A stretch of 64,000 nt of DNA from Rhytidiadelphus loreus (taxonomy: Eukaryota; Streptophyta; Bryopsida; Hypnales; Hylocomiaceae), in NCBI GenBank assembly GCA_947034895.1, contig OX344762.1, positions 20,130,760 to 20,194,759 on the forward strand, given 5' to 3'. The position numbers were made by a program, and so were the translations under genes. The notes below the pieces were generated by a model. The model did no database searches. It was not told the DNA's origin and was given only the letters and a program-made list of their open reading frames with translations. This document shows positions 38,047-52,509 of this stretch, in pieces (the first letter of the stretch is position 1; the number at the start of each line of letters is the position of its first letter).

Positions 38047-39229
38047 AGGGCAATTTCGTTAAAATGGTGGTATTCCATTATCCCCTAAAGGACCAAGGCC
38101 ATTCTTCTGTCAAAAATTACTCACAACTGCCAATTCTGTTGCATTCATCCAAAAAAAAAAAAAAAATACTTGTTTTTAGAATCTAACCGTAGGATCTTGT
38201 ACTTCACTAGTTGAGGATCATGTGGTAAGAATTTCATGGAGTTTGACTGTACAGATTGGAAGATATTAGCATTCAAAGTTGAAAAAAGAAAGTTTTTTTG
38301 AACACTGACCTGCAATTTCAGATGACTTTGAATGTCATTTGTGGAAAAAAATTTGCACTATGGACCTTGAATTTAAAATATTTTGTGTTGAAGAATTGAG
38401 TTGTCAATGAAAGTCTAGAATTTTTTCTTTTTTAAAAAACATGCTTGATTTTCATTCTTTAAAAAATTGTTAAGTAGAAGTAGGTCCAAGATTGAAAGAA
38501 AAACTAAATTGCTAATAGCTCTAAAATGGTACTGAAACACAATAATCTCAACGGTGAGAATGTTCTAAATAAAAAATTTAACCTTGCCAAACAATTTTTT
38601 TTGAAAAATTGTGAAAATTGCATTCAAAATTGCATTTTATAAGTTATTTTTTCAAGAAGATGCTCAAATTGCTTGAAAAACAAGATTGTTCATAACTTTC
38701 ACATTACTAATCCAAATGGAATGAATCAAAGATTCACATGTAGACAAAAATATGATCTTCAAGAAGAAAAAAATTAAAGAATTAATTTCAAATTTTTGTA
38801 GATTTATTTTTCTGCCCGGTGACGTGAAAATTATGTTTAAGATGCCATAACTTTTGTTCCCAAGCACCAATTGAAATAAAATTTATATTCCCACGAAGCT
38901 AATTAGATTTCCTATCTTATGAGAAAGTTTCAAAAAGTTTCACTAAAAATTGAGATCATAGGAACTTGCCCGAAACCCATTTTGTCCCCTAAGGGGACAA
39001 TGGTCCTTTAGGGGTTAAAATGGCGGTTCAAGGGACCAACTAAGGCATGAGATCTTGTGGAAAAAAATGGTGGGGGCAATGCCATATGTAAACGAGTGGT
39101 GATTTGGGCACGCATGAGACACAATTGATGCTTGATATGAGATAAATAGGTGCCTCAGTACACCTCAATCTTTGTTCCTTCATGTACAAATGCCAATGGA
39201 ATACTGCCATTTTAACGAAATTGCCCATC
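38047..39229. mobile_element. MITE with GGGCAATTTCGTTAAAATGG ends, split by a TTAA-type element
   Basis: Ends are GGGCAATTTCGTTAAAATGG at 38047 and the complement CCATTTTAACGAAATTGCCC ending 39229; both continue with GGTATTCCATT-type sequence. A complete TTAA-type element (38082-39014) lies inside, leaving about 250 bases of host element. A related 242-bp copy is intact at 42879-43120. Confidence 0.75.
38082..39014. mobile_element. TTAA-type (piggyBac-like) element, copy 2, nested
   Basis: Ends CCCCTAAAGGACCA and its complement. The right flank is TTAA (39015-39018) and the left flank TTAT (38078-38081), one change from TTAA. Internal sequence matches 7791-8728 in the opposite orientation over its whole length, for example TTCTGCCCGGTGA and GAGATCATAGGAACTTGCC. 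Confidence 0.8.
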
Positions 39230-39249
39230 TAGACTTTGACTTATGGATA

Positions 39250-39910
39250 GATGTTAGTTGTAAGTTTTAGATAAGAATTTGTAGGGGCTCGGGAGGGTCA
39301 TTTAGAGTGTCCATTAGAAACCACGTGCAAACAAAACTTTGGACCCCCTATATACTTTTTGAATTTTAAATAAAACAAAATTAAAAAAAATATGAATAGA
39401 TTTTCCTACTTTGAAAGTTTATGTTTTGAATTATTGATATTTTTATTTGTTACTAATAATTAGTTACAAATTTTTTAAGTAAAAAGACACACTATAGAAC
39501 TGAAAAATAACTTTCACACCCTTATAAATTATATAAGAAAAAATTGTCTAAAAAATGAACAAAAAATTCCTAAAAATAATTCATTATTGAAAGCTCATTT
39601 TGAGTTGAATATTGACTCAATGGTCATCTAAATGTGTCCTCTATAATTATTTGAGTTGAAAAACATGCCATTTTAGTTCATTTTCAACCTCTTCTAGAAA
39701 TCATTTCATATTTGATTTGAGATGGAAATTTTGGCAATAGAAAGCTATAGTCATTATTAAACAATGTTCAAAATTTTAGGTTGAAATTATAGTTTATTAG
39801 AAACCACTTATTTGCACATGGTTTGTTATAGTAGAATTAAGTGCACCCCCTGAGTGTAGGGGTTGGTTTTGGAGATAGGTTATAATTAGGTGCAGTTGCC
39901 TTGGAGGCAT
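39250..39910. repeat. Repeat related to a piece in NPR1 intron 4
   Basis: AAGAATTTGTAGGGG near 39273 and AATTAGGTGCAGTTGCC near 39885 bracket about 600 bases of AT-rich sequence; the same two motifs lie only about 50 bases apart at 2840-2915. The ends were not resolved. Confidence 0.4.
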
Positions 39911-40077
39911 GTGTACCTAAATTCATTCCAAAGGCTGCCGCTTACTCTGTTCTTACGGAAGGTTGAAGATGATTATTGGAGTTGACAAAGTCACAAGGGA
40001 GTTACAAAAGTTTATCATCACAATAATGAAACAAATTTTACTAAGGAATACTTAAGTAGGTGGTAGTATTATAATGG

Positions 40078-40271
40078 CACTAAAAGAACCCCTCGTTTTT
40101 GGCAACTTAGTTAAAGTAACATCTTTAGTGATTCAATTGTTTTTATGTTAAGAATGACATCAAATGTAACATCTTGAGATTACATTTGATGTCATTTTTA
40201 ACATAAAAACAATTGAATCACCATGGATGTTACCTATAATTGCATCATTAAAATGCGGGTTTCTCCTAGTA
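40078..40271. mobile_element. CACTA-type MITE 2 (194 bp)
   Basis: Left end CACTAAAAGAACCC, right end GGGTTTCTCCTAGTA (last base changed from G). A long hairpin around GATTCAATTGTTTTTATGTT makes up most of the element. Target duplication TGG at 40075-40077 and 40272-40274. Confidence 0.8.
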
Positions 40272-40274
40272 TGG

Positions 40275-41666
40275 TTTCTTGAGATGATAAACTCCTATAA
40301 ACATGTGATGAAAGAATAGAATTCCCCTCTTGTCAATACAATCTCAAGTGTGCACTTTTTTGATATGGATTCTTGCCCAAAATGACACTCAACCATGCAT
40401 CTACTCTTGATATTCAAATTTATTGATATTCCATTGGTGTACCACATGCATGCCTAATTAATTTGGAACATTATACACTTTTCAATATTGTGTACAATGT
40501 AATATAGGAGTGATTTCCTATCTCATGTCAAAGTCAATTGCAAAATTCAGAGATTGCAATTTCTAAATAAAAAAAACTTCTTGAATCATGCTAGCAAAAT
40601 GATTCTTCTATTGATTAAGTAAATATATTTAATTGTATTGCAATGCATACCCTTCTTTATAGTGATAGTCAGATTCTTGAAGAAGATATATTTTCATTCT
40701 TATGTACAAATGCCACTTAAACTTTGTTGTTCAAATTGAACACCAAAGAATTGAACTAATTAAAAGTGAACAAAATTTTTCCACCACTATTGCAACAAAG
40801 CTTTAATTGCTTCTTTGATTTACAAAATTCTATTTTATTTGATGCTTGATTTCCACTCCAACTTACTTGTCATTGAGGTCAAGACATTAAAGTAGGTACA
40901 GTGAAAACTACCCTTGTCTCATTGCCATCATCACTGTGTGTACATCTCCTAAATCAATATGTATATATGTTGAAGAAACAATTTTAGAACCTCTACCAAA
41001 AAACAACTTTGACCATTCATGACTTTTGCATAGGGTATCTAAATGTTTTATTTATTTTGGTGCGTTGGAACTTCCTTTCACTTGCCTTGAACAAGAAAAT
41101 ATAAAAGTTTGACTAGCCTAATAATAATAAATAATAATAATAATAATAAATAGGCACAATAGCAAAAGTGGAGGTTTGAAGGTACCTACCTAAGTCTCTA
41201 TAAAATGGTGTTTCTAGAAAGTACAATTTTTCCACAAAGTATTGCAAAATACAAATGTCATAAGATGAGGTCAAAATATTTTGTTGACAATTCTACAAAT
41301 GAAATCTCCATATTTCTTCAAACTATAAGTGAAATAAATGAATGTATTTGCCTAATATTTTTTATTTATCAAAGTAATTAAATAATAAAACCCAAAATGG
41401 AAGAATATAATTATAAACAATATAAATAAGAATCAATCTCATGTTGTGCTTGATTTCTACATGGATAATGTGGCATGACTCCAAAAGAATAACAGTGGAA
41501 TGCATTCCTTCATTTGTGGAAGGATTAAATTTACCCTTTAGAATATCTCCACCGTTTTTTTTGTGAACATAGGTAGGGTGTAACCAAGCTTTATTTTAAT
41601 TTGTCCCCCGTCCCAAACTTGCCATCATTCAGTTCTAAAGTAGGCTCTTCAAAAACCATGTTGTAC
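40275..41666. other. AT-rich spacer with an ATA/ATAA microsatellite
   Basis: An AATAATAATAAAT-type run lies near 41122-41151. Nothing else recognised. Confidence 0.4.
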
Positions 41667-41669
41667 ATG

Positions 41670-41907
41670 TACTAGTAGAAAACCTTGTTTAATTGGATGT
41701 TCCTATGTCAAAGTTGACGGATTTTCTTAAGCATCCAATGTAACATCTTCATGTGTTTATGTCAACAATGACATCCAATGTAGCATAAAGATGTTACATT
41801 GGATGTCATTGTTCACATAAACACATGAAGATGTTACATTGGATGCTTAAGAAAATTCGTCAACTTTGATGCAAGAACATCCAATTAAACAAGGCTTTCT
41901 TCTAGTG
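41670..41907. mobile_element. CACTA-type MITE 3 (238 bp)
   Basis: Left end TACTAGTAGAAAACC (first base changed from C), right end GGCTTTCTTCTAGTG. Arms match over about 100 bases, including AAGCATCCAATGTAACATCT. Target duplication ATG at 41667-41669 and 41908-41910. Confidence 0.85.
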
Positions 41908-42510
41908 ATGGAATTGTGCCATGCCCAAACATTTCTTTTCAAGCATGAATTAAAGGCATCATGTGTTCTTGGGATTCCATCTTATTGGCATGTTGTGAAT
42001 TCATTTATAAACATGCAACCCCTACAATAGTTGCAGAGTTGTGTTTTGAATCTCTAGGTGAATAGTGATGACAACTTAGAATATCTCCTTATACCATGTG
42101 AAGTTTGTGTGAATGAGTGGGGGATCAACTGCTATCCCCTATCCAATCATAATTTTGAGTAGTGTGTAGCTCTTTGACCATGTCAACTTTAGGAAGAAAT
42201 AGTGGAGATGTTGCCTTAAAGGACTATGACTATATTTCACATGAAAGTACTCAAAAAATTTCCATGTTCTAGTGCACCAAGAAAAAATGATTTTTTTACA
42301 ATAAATATTGTAAATAAGCACACTAAATTGTATTGGAATGCTACATGAATGTGTGATTTTTTTTGGGAAATTGACCATGTAGATAATTGCATGATCTTAG
42401 AGATAAAAGTGAAGGAACAAGTTCTTTTACCTCTAAGTGCTAAGGTTTCATCATTCATTCATATAAAAAAAATTAAACAAAAGAAGGTATAAGATGATGG
42501 AATCCAAATA

Positions 42511-42682
42511 CACTAGTAGAAAACAGTGTCACAGTCAACAAAAGCTAGCTGATCCTTTTGTTAACTGCAACACAGTTTTCAGAAATTTGCGTTGACTGCA
42601 ACGCGAATTTCTTAAAACTGTGTTGCAGTCAACAAAAGGATCAACTAGCTTTTGTTGACTGTGACACTATTTTCTACTAGTG
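42511..42682. mobile_element. CACTA-type MITE 4 (172 bp)
   Basis: Left end CACTAGTAGAAAACAGTG, right end CACTATTTTCTACTAGTG. Arms contain GTTGCAGTCAACAAAAGGAT and its inverted partner. Target duplication ATA at 42508-42510 and 42683-42685. Confidence 0.87.
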
Positions 42683-42878
42683 ATACCACAATACACACCA
42701 CTATTAATGTGATAATACACTAATATATGCTAATATACTATTGCATATTAACAATATATATAAATACAATTTGCATATTTTGTTTTTTGAAGATTATAAA
42801 GACAATCATAAAATTGTTATTCAACTGTTCGGATTGACCTTTCTATCTTACAGTAAGTATATAAGTTAGTGCTAAAAT

Positions 42879-43120
42879 GGTCAATTTCGTTAAAATGGTA
42901 GTATTCCTCATGCCATTTTAATGGAATATCTTCTACAAATGGAGAATAAGTGTGCCACGATAGGATCATGCATGTGCCAATTTTATGCCTAGCACATTCA
43001 AATCACTCCTAGTTCACGCATTTCCACTCCCCTCGGACAATCTTTCCATTGTTTTCATTCTTTTAGTGGTTTCATTTTGTGCCATTTTAATGGAATACCG
43101 CCATTTTAACGAAATTGACC
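42879..43120. mobile_element. MITE with GGTCAATTTCGTTAAAATGG ends (242 bp)
   Basis: Inverted ends of about 30 bases: GGTCAATTTCGTTAAAATGG at 42879 and CCATTTTAACGAAATTGACC ending 43120. CCATTTTAATGGAATA occurs just inside both ends. Same family as 38047-39229 and as intron 1 of the TAR gene. Target duplication not clear. Confidence 0.8.
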
Positions 43121-43286
43121 ATAAAGGTGTGTATATAAGCCAATACACTATATCATATACGGATTCTATATTCAAAATTTTAAAAAATCTCAAGAAAAAT
43201 TTGTATTGATTTTGTAACTTAGATTAGAATGCCTATTTTCATGCCCTACTTTGACTCACTAAACTTTGTTCTTGTTGTGAGGATGA

Positions 43287-44008
43287 TTGCAAGAAAGACC
43301 AGTCCTATGAGGCGTCACAATTGAAGTGACGGAGTTGGTTTTGGCCGTAACTTTTGGAAATTGAAGACAATGGACTTGAAATTTTTATGGAAGATTGCTA
43401 ACTCAGAAAACATGAGATTTGTTATTTTTCAAATTTTTTGAAAAATAATGTTATAATTAAATATCAATTTAGCTCATTTGTCACACTTTGCGGTTTAGGG
43501 TTTTTTAGTACTGTGAAGTATCCAAAAAACATGATGTTCACTTGATTTTTTTGCGACCTATTTCCACATTAGATGGGCATGTACCCACCAAAGGGAATTC
43601 AAAAAACACAATTTTTTGTCCTCAACATGCATGCAAATAGGGGTCCCTTGTGCATAGCACTCCAAATTTTCATGATGGTTTCAACTTTTAGTTTTTGATG
43701 AAATGTAATCACTATCAAGTCTTTATAAATGGCCAATTTTTAGGTTTTTTTTATTCATGTTTTACTAATTTTTATTAATTTATACTTAATTTTATCTACT
43801 TTCTGTGACAAATTGTCATTTTTTTTAAGTAGTACTGTTTTAGTATTATAAAGTACTCAAAACTGTCAAAAGTACTATTGGTCGTTGATTTTTCAAATCA
43901 ACGGCTGAGATTGCTCCATTTTGTAGTACTCCTAGTACTCCTAGTATTGGGCAGAAAAAACGCAGTTTTTGACCAAACGCTACCAAAATCGTTCAGTCTT
44001 TCTTACAA
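43287..44008. mobile_element. Element with TTGCAAGAAA ends, copy 2
   Basis: Ends TTGCAAGAAAGAC and GTCTTTCTTACAA, with GATGA and TCACC just outside also partly inverted. The interior is the inverse of 35484-36232 (TACTA-rich block and AATCAACGG). No coding capacity recognised. Confidence 0.6.
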
Positions 44009-45756
44009 TCACCCTGTGACCTCTGTATGGCTAAGAACTTGGAGAGGTCATAGGGTAGTGCACAAACTATCCAATCATATGCTTTGTAATACACAAATCT
44101 TATTGCAAAATGCATTATTGGATGTGGGCCAAATTTTAACATACCACGACACCTTCAAGTACAATTCAGATTTCTATAGTTGAAATTTGGATATACACTA
44201 CCAAATTACCATAAAGAACAATATTTTAATTTGTAAGTAGGTTTAAAACCACATTTTTTGAATGGAAAAAACAAAACAAAAACTCTCTCAAATATAAAGG
44301 TCAAAGTTACATTGATAACTTCTTGATCACTTCAAGAGACCCTTGTAATTGGAGGCAGATGAAACCACAAACTTATAGACAACTTAACTCTTAAAGGCTG
44401 AAGGAGTGACCTTGAAAATTATACCGTGTGAATCATTGGCTTTAGCCTTTAGAAATAGCAAAAGCACTCATTGGAAGTCAAACTACTGTAGAAGACCTCC
44501 CATTTTCACAACAAAATTCTGAAGATGAATAGTTGCACTTTTGTCCTACCACAAAGATTCTTTGTCATCCATTAGACGCCAAACATCCTCCTAGGGTTAA
44601 ATAGCGGAAGCCCTTTCTCCTTGGGGAAGTTTCATGAGTCGTTAAGTCTCCTAGTATTCATGAAACGTCTGGAAGGACTAGGTAGGTACAATAGTATAAT
44701 TATATAATTTCACCCAGTGACCTCTCGTACCAACCAACCGCCATTCATCTAAATTTATATATTAATTGGCTTGCCACTCTATTTTTTTCTCTCCCCGAGC
44801 TTGAGGTGCACGTCACAAGAATGTGCTCACAGATATGTTCGTGAAATGGGCATGTTTCCCAGCGCCGGGATCGTGACGTTCAGTGTCCAGCGCTTTGAAA
44901 ACGAAGACTTTCAACTGCCCCAAACCTCAAAAATCAGGAATATAGGAATAGTCGACTATGCAAAATCTGGAAAATGATCGATCCACAAGAAGACCCATGT
45001 GAACAATTAGAACCATGGTCAGCGTAAATCTGGAAAATGATCGACAATGATCGACGACAAGATCCATGTGATCAAATATTCTAATTAATTGTGCATCTTA
45101 TCGTAGTCATTTTGTTGGTCTTCGCACAATTTGTTTTCCAATTGAGCTGATGCTCAAACATTCAAGCCTCACTGCCTCAAGCAAATGAACTTCTAGCTAA
45201 ATGCACCCTCACATGCATGTGTAAGTTCACAATTTGCATAGGTTCTGAGAATATACTGGTACAGGGATTGAATGTGCAATTGCAGGGTCAGGGTGTCGTG
45301 AGAAAACGTTGAGTAGGTCTCGATTTCAGCGGCTGAAACTCCGTCATGGTCTCTCTGAAACCGACTATTTTAATGAATACGAGGGTAGTATACAAATACA
45401 GGTCGCTGATTTCTGGAGATTGTTCCGACTCCAAGTCGTTGAATGGGCCAGAAGCACCTCTCACTGACTGCCAGCATGGTCAGATTCATTGTAACAGGCT
45501 CATGAGAAAATACGGAGTAATCCATATCGACGGAGTCTAATCCATAACAGTCAAAGTCGAGACTCCCCACCTGGAGTACCTCTGACCTTAACATGGGCAT
45601 GCATAAATTTCACAACAATTCATTCAAAACAACTGAAAACATAGCATGACTGCTTACGTACATGAAGCTACACAACTCCAAGCTGGAAGGAACGTTACAA
45701 AAAAAAATGGATGCGTGACAAATCCGTAGGCAGTGAACTTGCAACTTAGCCGAATT
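44009..45756. other. Spacer downstream of the TAR gene, with a small tandem repeat
   Basis: AAATCTGGAAAATGATCGA occurs twice, at about 44963 and 45026, each followed by a CCATGTGA block, giving a 63-bp tandem pair. No gene seen. A (short) second pair, TGTTCGCACTTGGTGTTC and TGTTCACACTTGATATTC, follows near 45768 and 45852. Confidence 0.45.
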
Positions 45757-46168
45757 AAGGTATGTTCGCACTTGGTGTTCCGGGTGGTATTCACACAGTA
45801 AACCTTTGGTCTGACTGAATTCATTGTGTAAAATTTATTCTATAGACGGGCTGTTCACACTTGATATTCAGAGTGGTGTTAGCAACATGAATCCAGCCCA
45901 TACACCTGAAAGAGGCATGGGAGCAACCAAAGTTTATACCAATCTTACAGCACATTTCCATTGACAGGACCAGCTAGGACCTCCCTAATCTGCCTCCCGT
46001 GCAAAAGTATGTAGATCCCTCAAGCTAGCAATCAGCTTCTTTACCATGATAGCCATCAAATCATCCAGTCCCGCAATTCGTAGAACTGGCTTAACTATCT
46101 AGATCGATTGTGTGCGTAAAGACCTTCAGTTTAAATTCCTGGATCCCATGTACGTGTGCAACTTTCAT

Positions 46169-49007
<2,839 letters not shown>

Positions 49008-50085
49008 GATGCAACAAGGCTCCCGCGGTCCTCAAACCATTGCTAGAGCTTGCGGGCTTCACAATCGGCAGCGATCGAGCATTTCAAACGAATTGTGAAG
49101 AAAAGCAATACTACCAAACGCTCCAATTCGTGGCAGGCGCATCAGCACTTCATCGATTCAACAGAAAACTAGCTTGGACCAAAGGAATCTGAAGATCGAT
49201 ACCCGCCGGACAACTAGCCATTCATTCTTTCGCAAATTCGCAGCTCAATCCTGCGAGCCCACAACGACCACATTCCAGTCTTCAAATTCCTCGGATCCTC
49301 ACTCGTCTCACCCACTAGACACCATGGTCCGAATTCAAGGCATTCGCGAGACACTCAAACACAATCGCATCCCAAACTCAACCCCCCCGTCGAGCTAGTC
49401 CCCAAACGAGCCGAAATCCCGGAATACAGGCCGCCGCAGACACAGACGACCCACTAGCTAATTAACCACGCACTCGCTACCGAATTCATCAGTCAAAGAG
49501 GCAGACCAGCAACCCAGCTCGCAAGCTCCCCAAACACCCACCACCATTCCCTTTTCAGGAAGCAGGACAATCGGACGAAATCCAATCCCAAGCTGAGCAA
49601 TCAATCAATCAATCCATCCAAAGTCTAGATTCAATCACGTTGAAGGCATGGCGTGCACCAGAAAGAGATAGGTCTTGCAGTCAGTCGAGCAGTGGCAGCG
49701 CCGACATTTGGGTGGCAAACTGGCACCCCCGCCACTAAGTGCACGCAAAGTGGAGAGTGGCAGCAGTCGCCAGAGACATGAATCGACCTTGAGAAATGGG
49801 CCGAGACGAGTCCCTACCTGGAGAACTGGCTTGGGGCAACTTATGTAACGTAAGCGCCAGGGTTCAATTTATGGATTTCAAAGGCTGGAAAAGAAATGGG
49901 AGGAAAGAAAAGAGGAGGGGCGGAAGGTTCTTGACTGGGAGGGGAGATGCGAGATGCGAGGGCTGCGCTGGCGGCGACGTTACGCGACTGGAGCGCGGCG
50001 GGCGAATGTGCGGGTCGTAGCGGCGGCGGCTGTCGTGCTCGCTGTGTGGGCAACTGGCTCCTAATCATCATAAGATTTTAATTTC
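49008..50085. other. Upstream region of the TAR gene (5'UTR and promoter)
   Basis: GC-richer than the surrounding spacer, with C-rich and G-rich runs around 49540 and 49900. No clear TATA box was found and no coding exon recognised. Likely holds the 5'UTR and promoter of the minus-strand TAR gene. Confidence 0.4.
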
Positions 50086-50089
50086 TTAA

Positions 50090-50290
50090 AATCAGAGCAT
50101 CTAATCCAAGTTGTTTCATATTTTTTAACATGTGTGGAATTAGGTATGAATTTTTGAAGTTGAAACGCAATGGTCAATAACTAAAAAGGGACCACATCCT
50201 AAAATATAAATTATTGGTACATTGAAGAAAGAAAAATGTACCTTTGTGTTAGAGCAAGGTCGCTTTAGAGCACCTTATTTTAAAGATTTA
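50090..50290 (+). repeat. Dispersed repeat, copy 3 (GGAATTAGTTA family)
   Basis: GCATCTAATCCAAGTTGTTT, GTGGAATTAGGTATGAATTT, ATTGGTACATTGAAGAAA and ATGTACCTTTGTGTTAGAGC follow the order of the copy at 37740-37960. Confidence 0.65.
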
Positions 50291-52509
50291 GTCTTTGAGG
50301 TCTATTGCACTACATGGAGATGCATGAAAATAGATTAATGTAAAAATTTGTTTCCTATTCTGGGTCGTCATTAATTTTGTAATTTTTGGCCTTGTCAAGT
50401 GGATTTCTATGTGGAGTCAATATGATCAGAAAACAAATTTCAAATTTTTACAAAATAGGAATTATTTTGGCTGACTTCCGTGATGTTTACACTCATTAGA
50501 AGAGATTTCAAGATTTTGAGGGCCGTTTGAGGGCCGTTCCCAGCGCTGTTCCCCCGACAGTGAAAGAACGCCGCTGTCAGTTTGTTTGTTTTTTGAATAA
50601 AATAAAATAAAATTTTAAGTCCTTAAAATGAGAAACAAAGCTAATTTTTTATTTTTATTTTTAAATCTGACCTGGCTGTCTCTCGGCCAGGTCAGCACAG
50701 GCCAGGAACAACAGATTTTGGCGGTTCTTAGGGGGGGTTTGAGTTGGGAACTTGTAGCCCTCCCCAAGAGCCAAAACACATGTAATGTCCATGTGAGTTG
50801 GGAAAAACTACATTAATTTTTAGCAATAATGCTAAAAATGCTTTGTCTTGTTGTTAAACTATAAGAAATCTAATGTTAAAATTAGTTTTCTTGAAATCAA
50901 AAACTTGATTCCCAAACTTTTCATGTATTTCTCCCTGTAATCATGTCAGCAAACTATTTAAATTCCCCTTTGGAAATTTTGCACATTTCCATGTGTGATT
51001 CCAAAAAACTTTTTGTCTTTTATGCAAAGTTTGGTCAATTTTGGCACATAGAAGTCTAACCTAATTAGGAGGCTCCAACTCTAAATATGAATTCAAATCT
51101 CCCAAATTTGATCATTTGATTATAAATAATGAATTCCTACGTTTTCCTTCAAAATGAGAAGCTTGTACTATCATTAAGCTCACGTAAGCTCTTATCTAAC
51201 ATTTATTAGGTAGATTGGTGCTTCTACCTAATATTTTCAAACTTCTTATCTTCCATCCTTGCTTGTCTAATGTGTCCCATAACTAGTCAATTGACCAATG
51301 ACCAAGTAGAATATATGATAAAGCTTATTAGACTTACATTATGTGGGCCATTGTTTGAAACTTTAGGAGTAAGTGCAAGGTGAATAGAGATGCTCTTAAA
51401 AGTCATGAAATATCACCTTCTATTTGGTCTCTAATTTTTTTTCTTACTTTGTATTACTTTTGAATTCTTATTGAAATTGTGCTTTGATGATGTGGCATGA
51501 ATGCATGCAAGAAGTATTAGGTGCAAATTTGTTATTAATCCCTTCTTTTTGCAAGAGCGAGAATATCTTAATAATCCTAAGAGTTAATGGCAAAATTTGT
51601 GGAAAATTATGTTTTCAATGATTTTTCGGGAAGGAAAAAGTATCTTGTTATGGTGTAAAATATAATTTTAGAATTTATCAAATTTTACACAACTTTTATA
51701 TGTATGGAATATGTTGGCATTCAACTAGTCATTGTTCAAAATTTGAATGCTTTGTCTATAGAAGGTAAAAAGAAATAGTTTGAAAATTCAATGTTTGTTT
51801 CTCAAGAAAAAAACATCTTATAATTTTCATATATTTTTTCATGAATGTTGCATGTCATATTTATACTCATACTTGAATAACTTACTCGCATTTAAATAGA
51901 TAGAAGCTTTCGTATGTCTGTAATTTATTATTTGCAACAATGTATCACAACCTTGATTTGAATACACATATTCAATTCATGTCATTGCTAGAAAAATGTT
52001 TGCCAACATTTTATGAACGAGTTACAGCTCAATAATTTTCACAAACAATATTCACAAATAACACATCAATAGTATGTGAATGTATCACAATTAACTTCAA
52101 TAAAAATATGGTGCATACAAGTTGACGTCCAATACAACCAATAATTTTGATACGGTTCCAGTTTCAGCATGGACGACTCACACTTCCTATCATTAAAAGT
52201 TCCAACAGCCCAAATTTACAATTTGCACGGCATTATCACCCTGGAGTGGAAGAGATCACAACACCAAAACATCCCACCCAGAATCCAGTCACCTGACACG
52301 ACCTGCAGGTCGAAACAAGTATGACACTGCCATTGTGCATCAGATCTAAGGAGTAGGAACATAAAAGCACTCAAAATTTAGCAGTAGAATGTAGAATGAA
52401 CAGGGCTTGTCTTCTTTGGTCATGATATGCAGAGGGTGTCCGGAAGAGGTAGAGATTGCGACTCCATGAACTACCTGCTTGTAAAAGATGTGTCCAGTCA
52501 GTTCATTGT
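50291..52509. other. AT-rich spacer
   Basis: No gene, RNA or complete element seen. The segment just before 52510 probably includes the 3'UTR of the DUF948-like gene on the minus strand. Confidence 0.4.
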
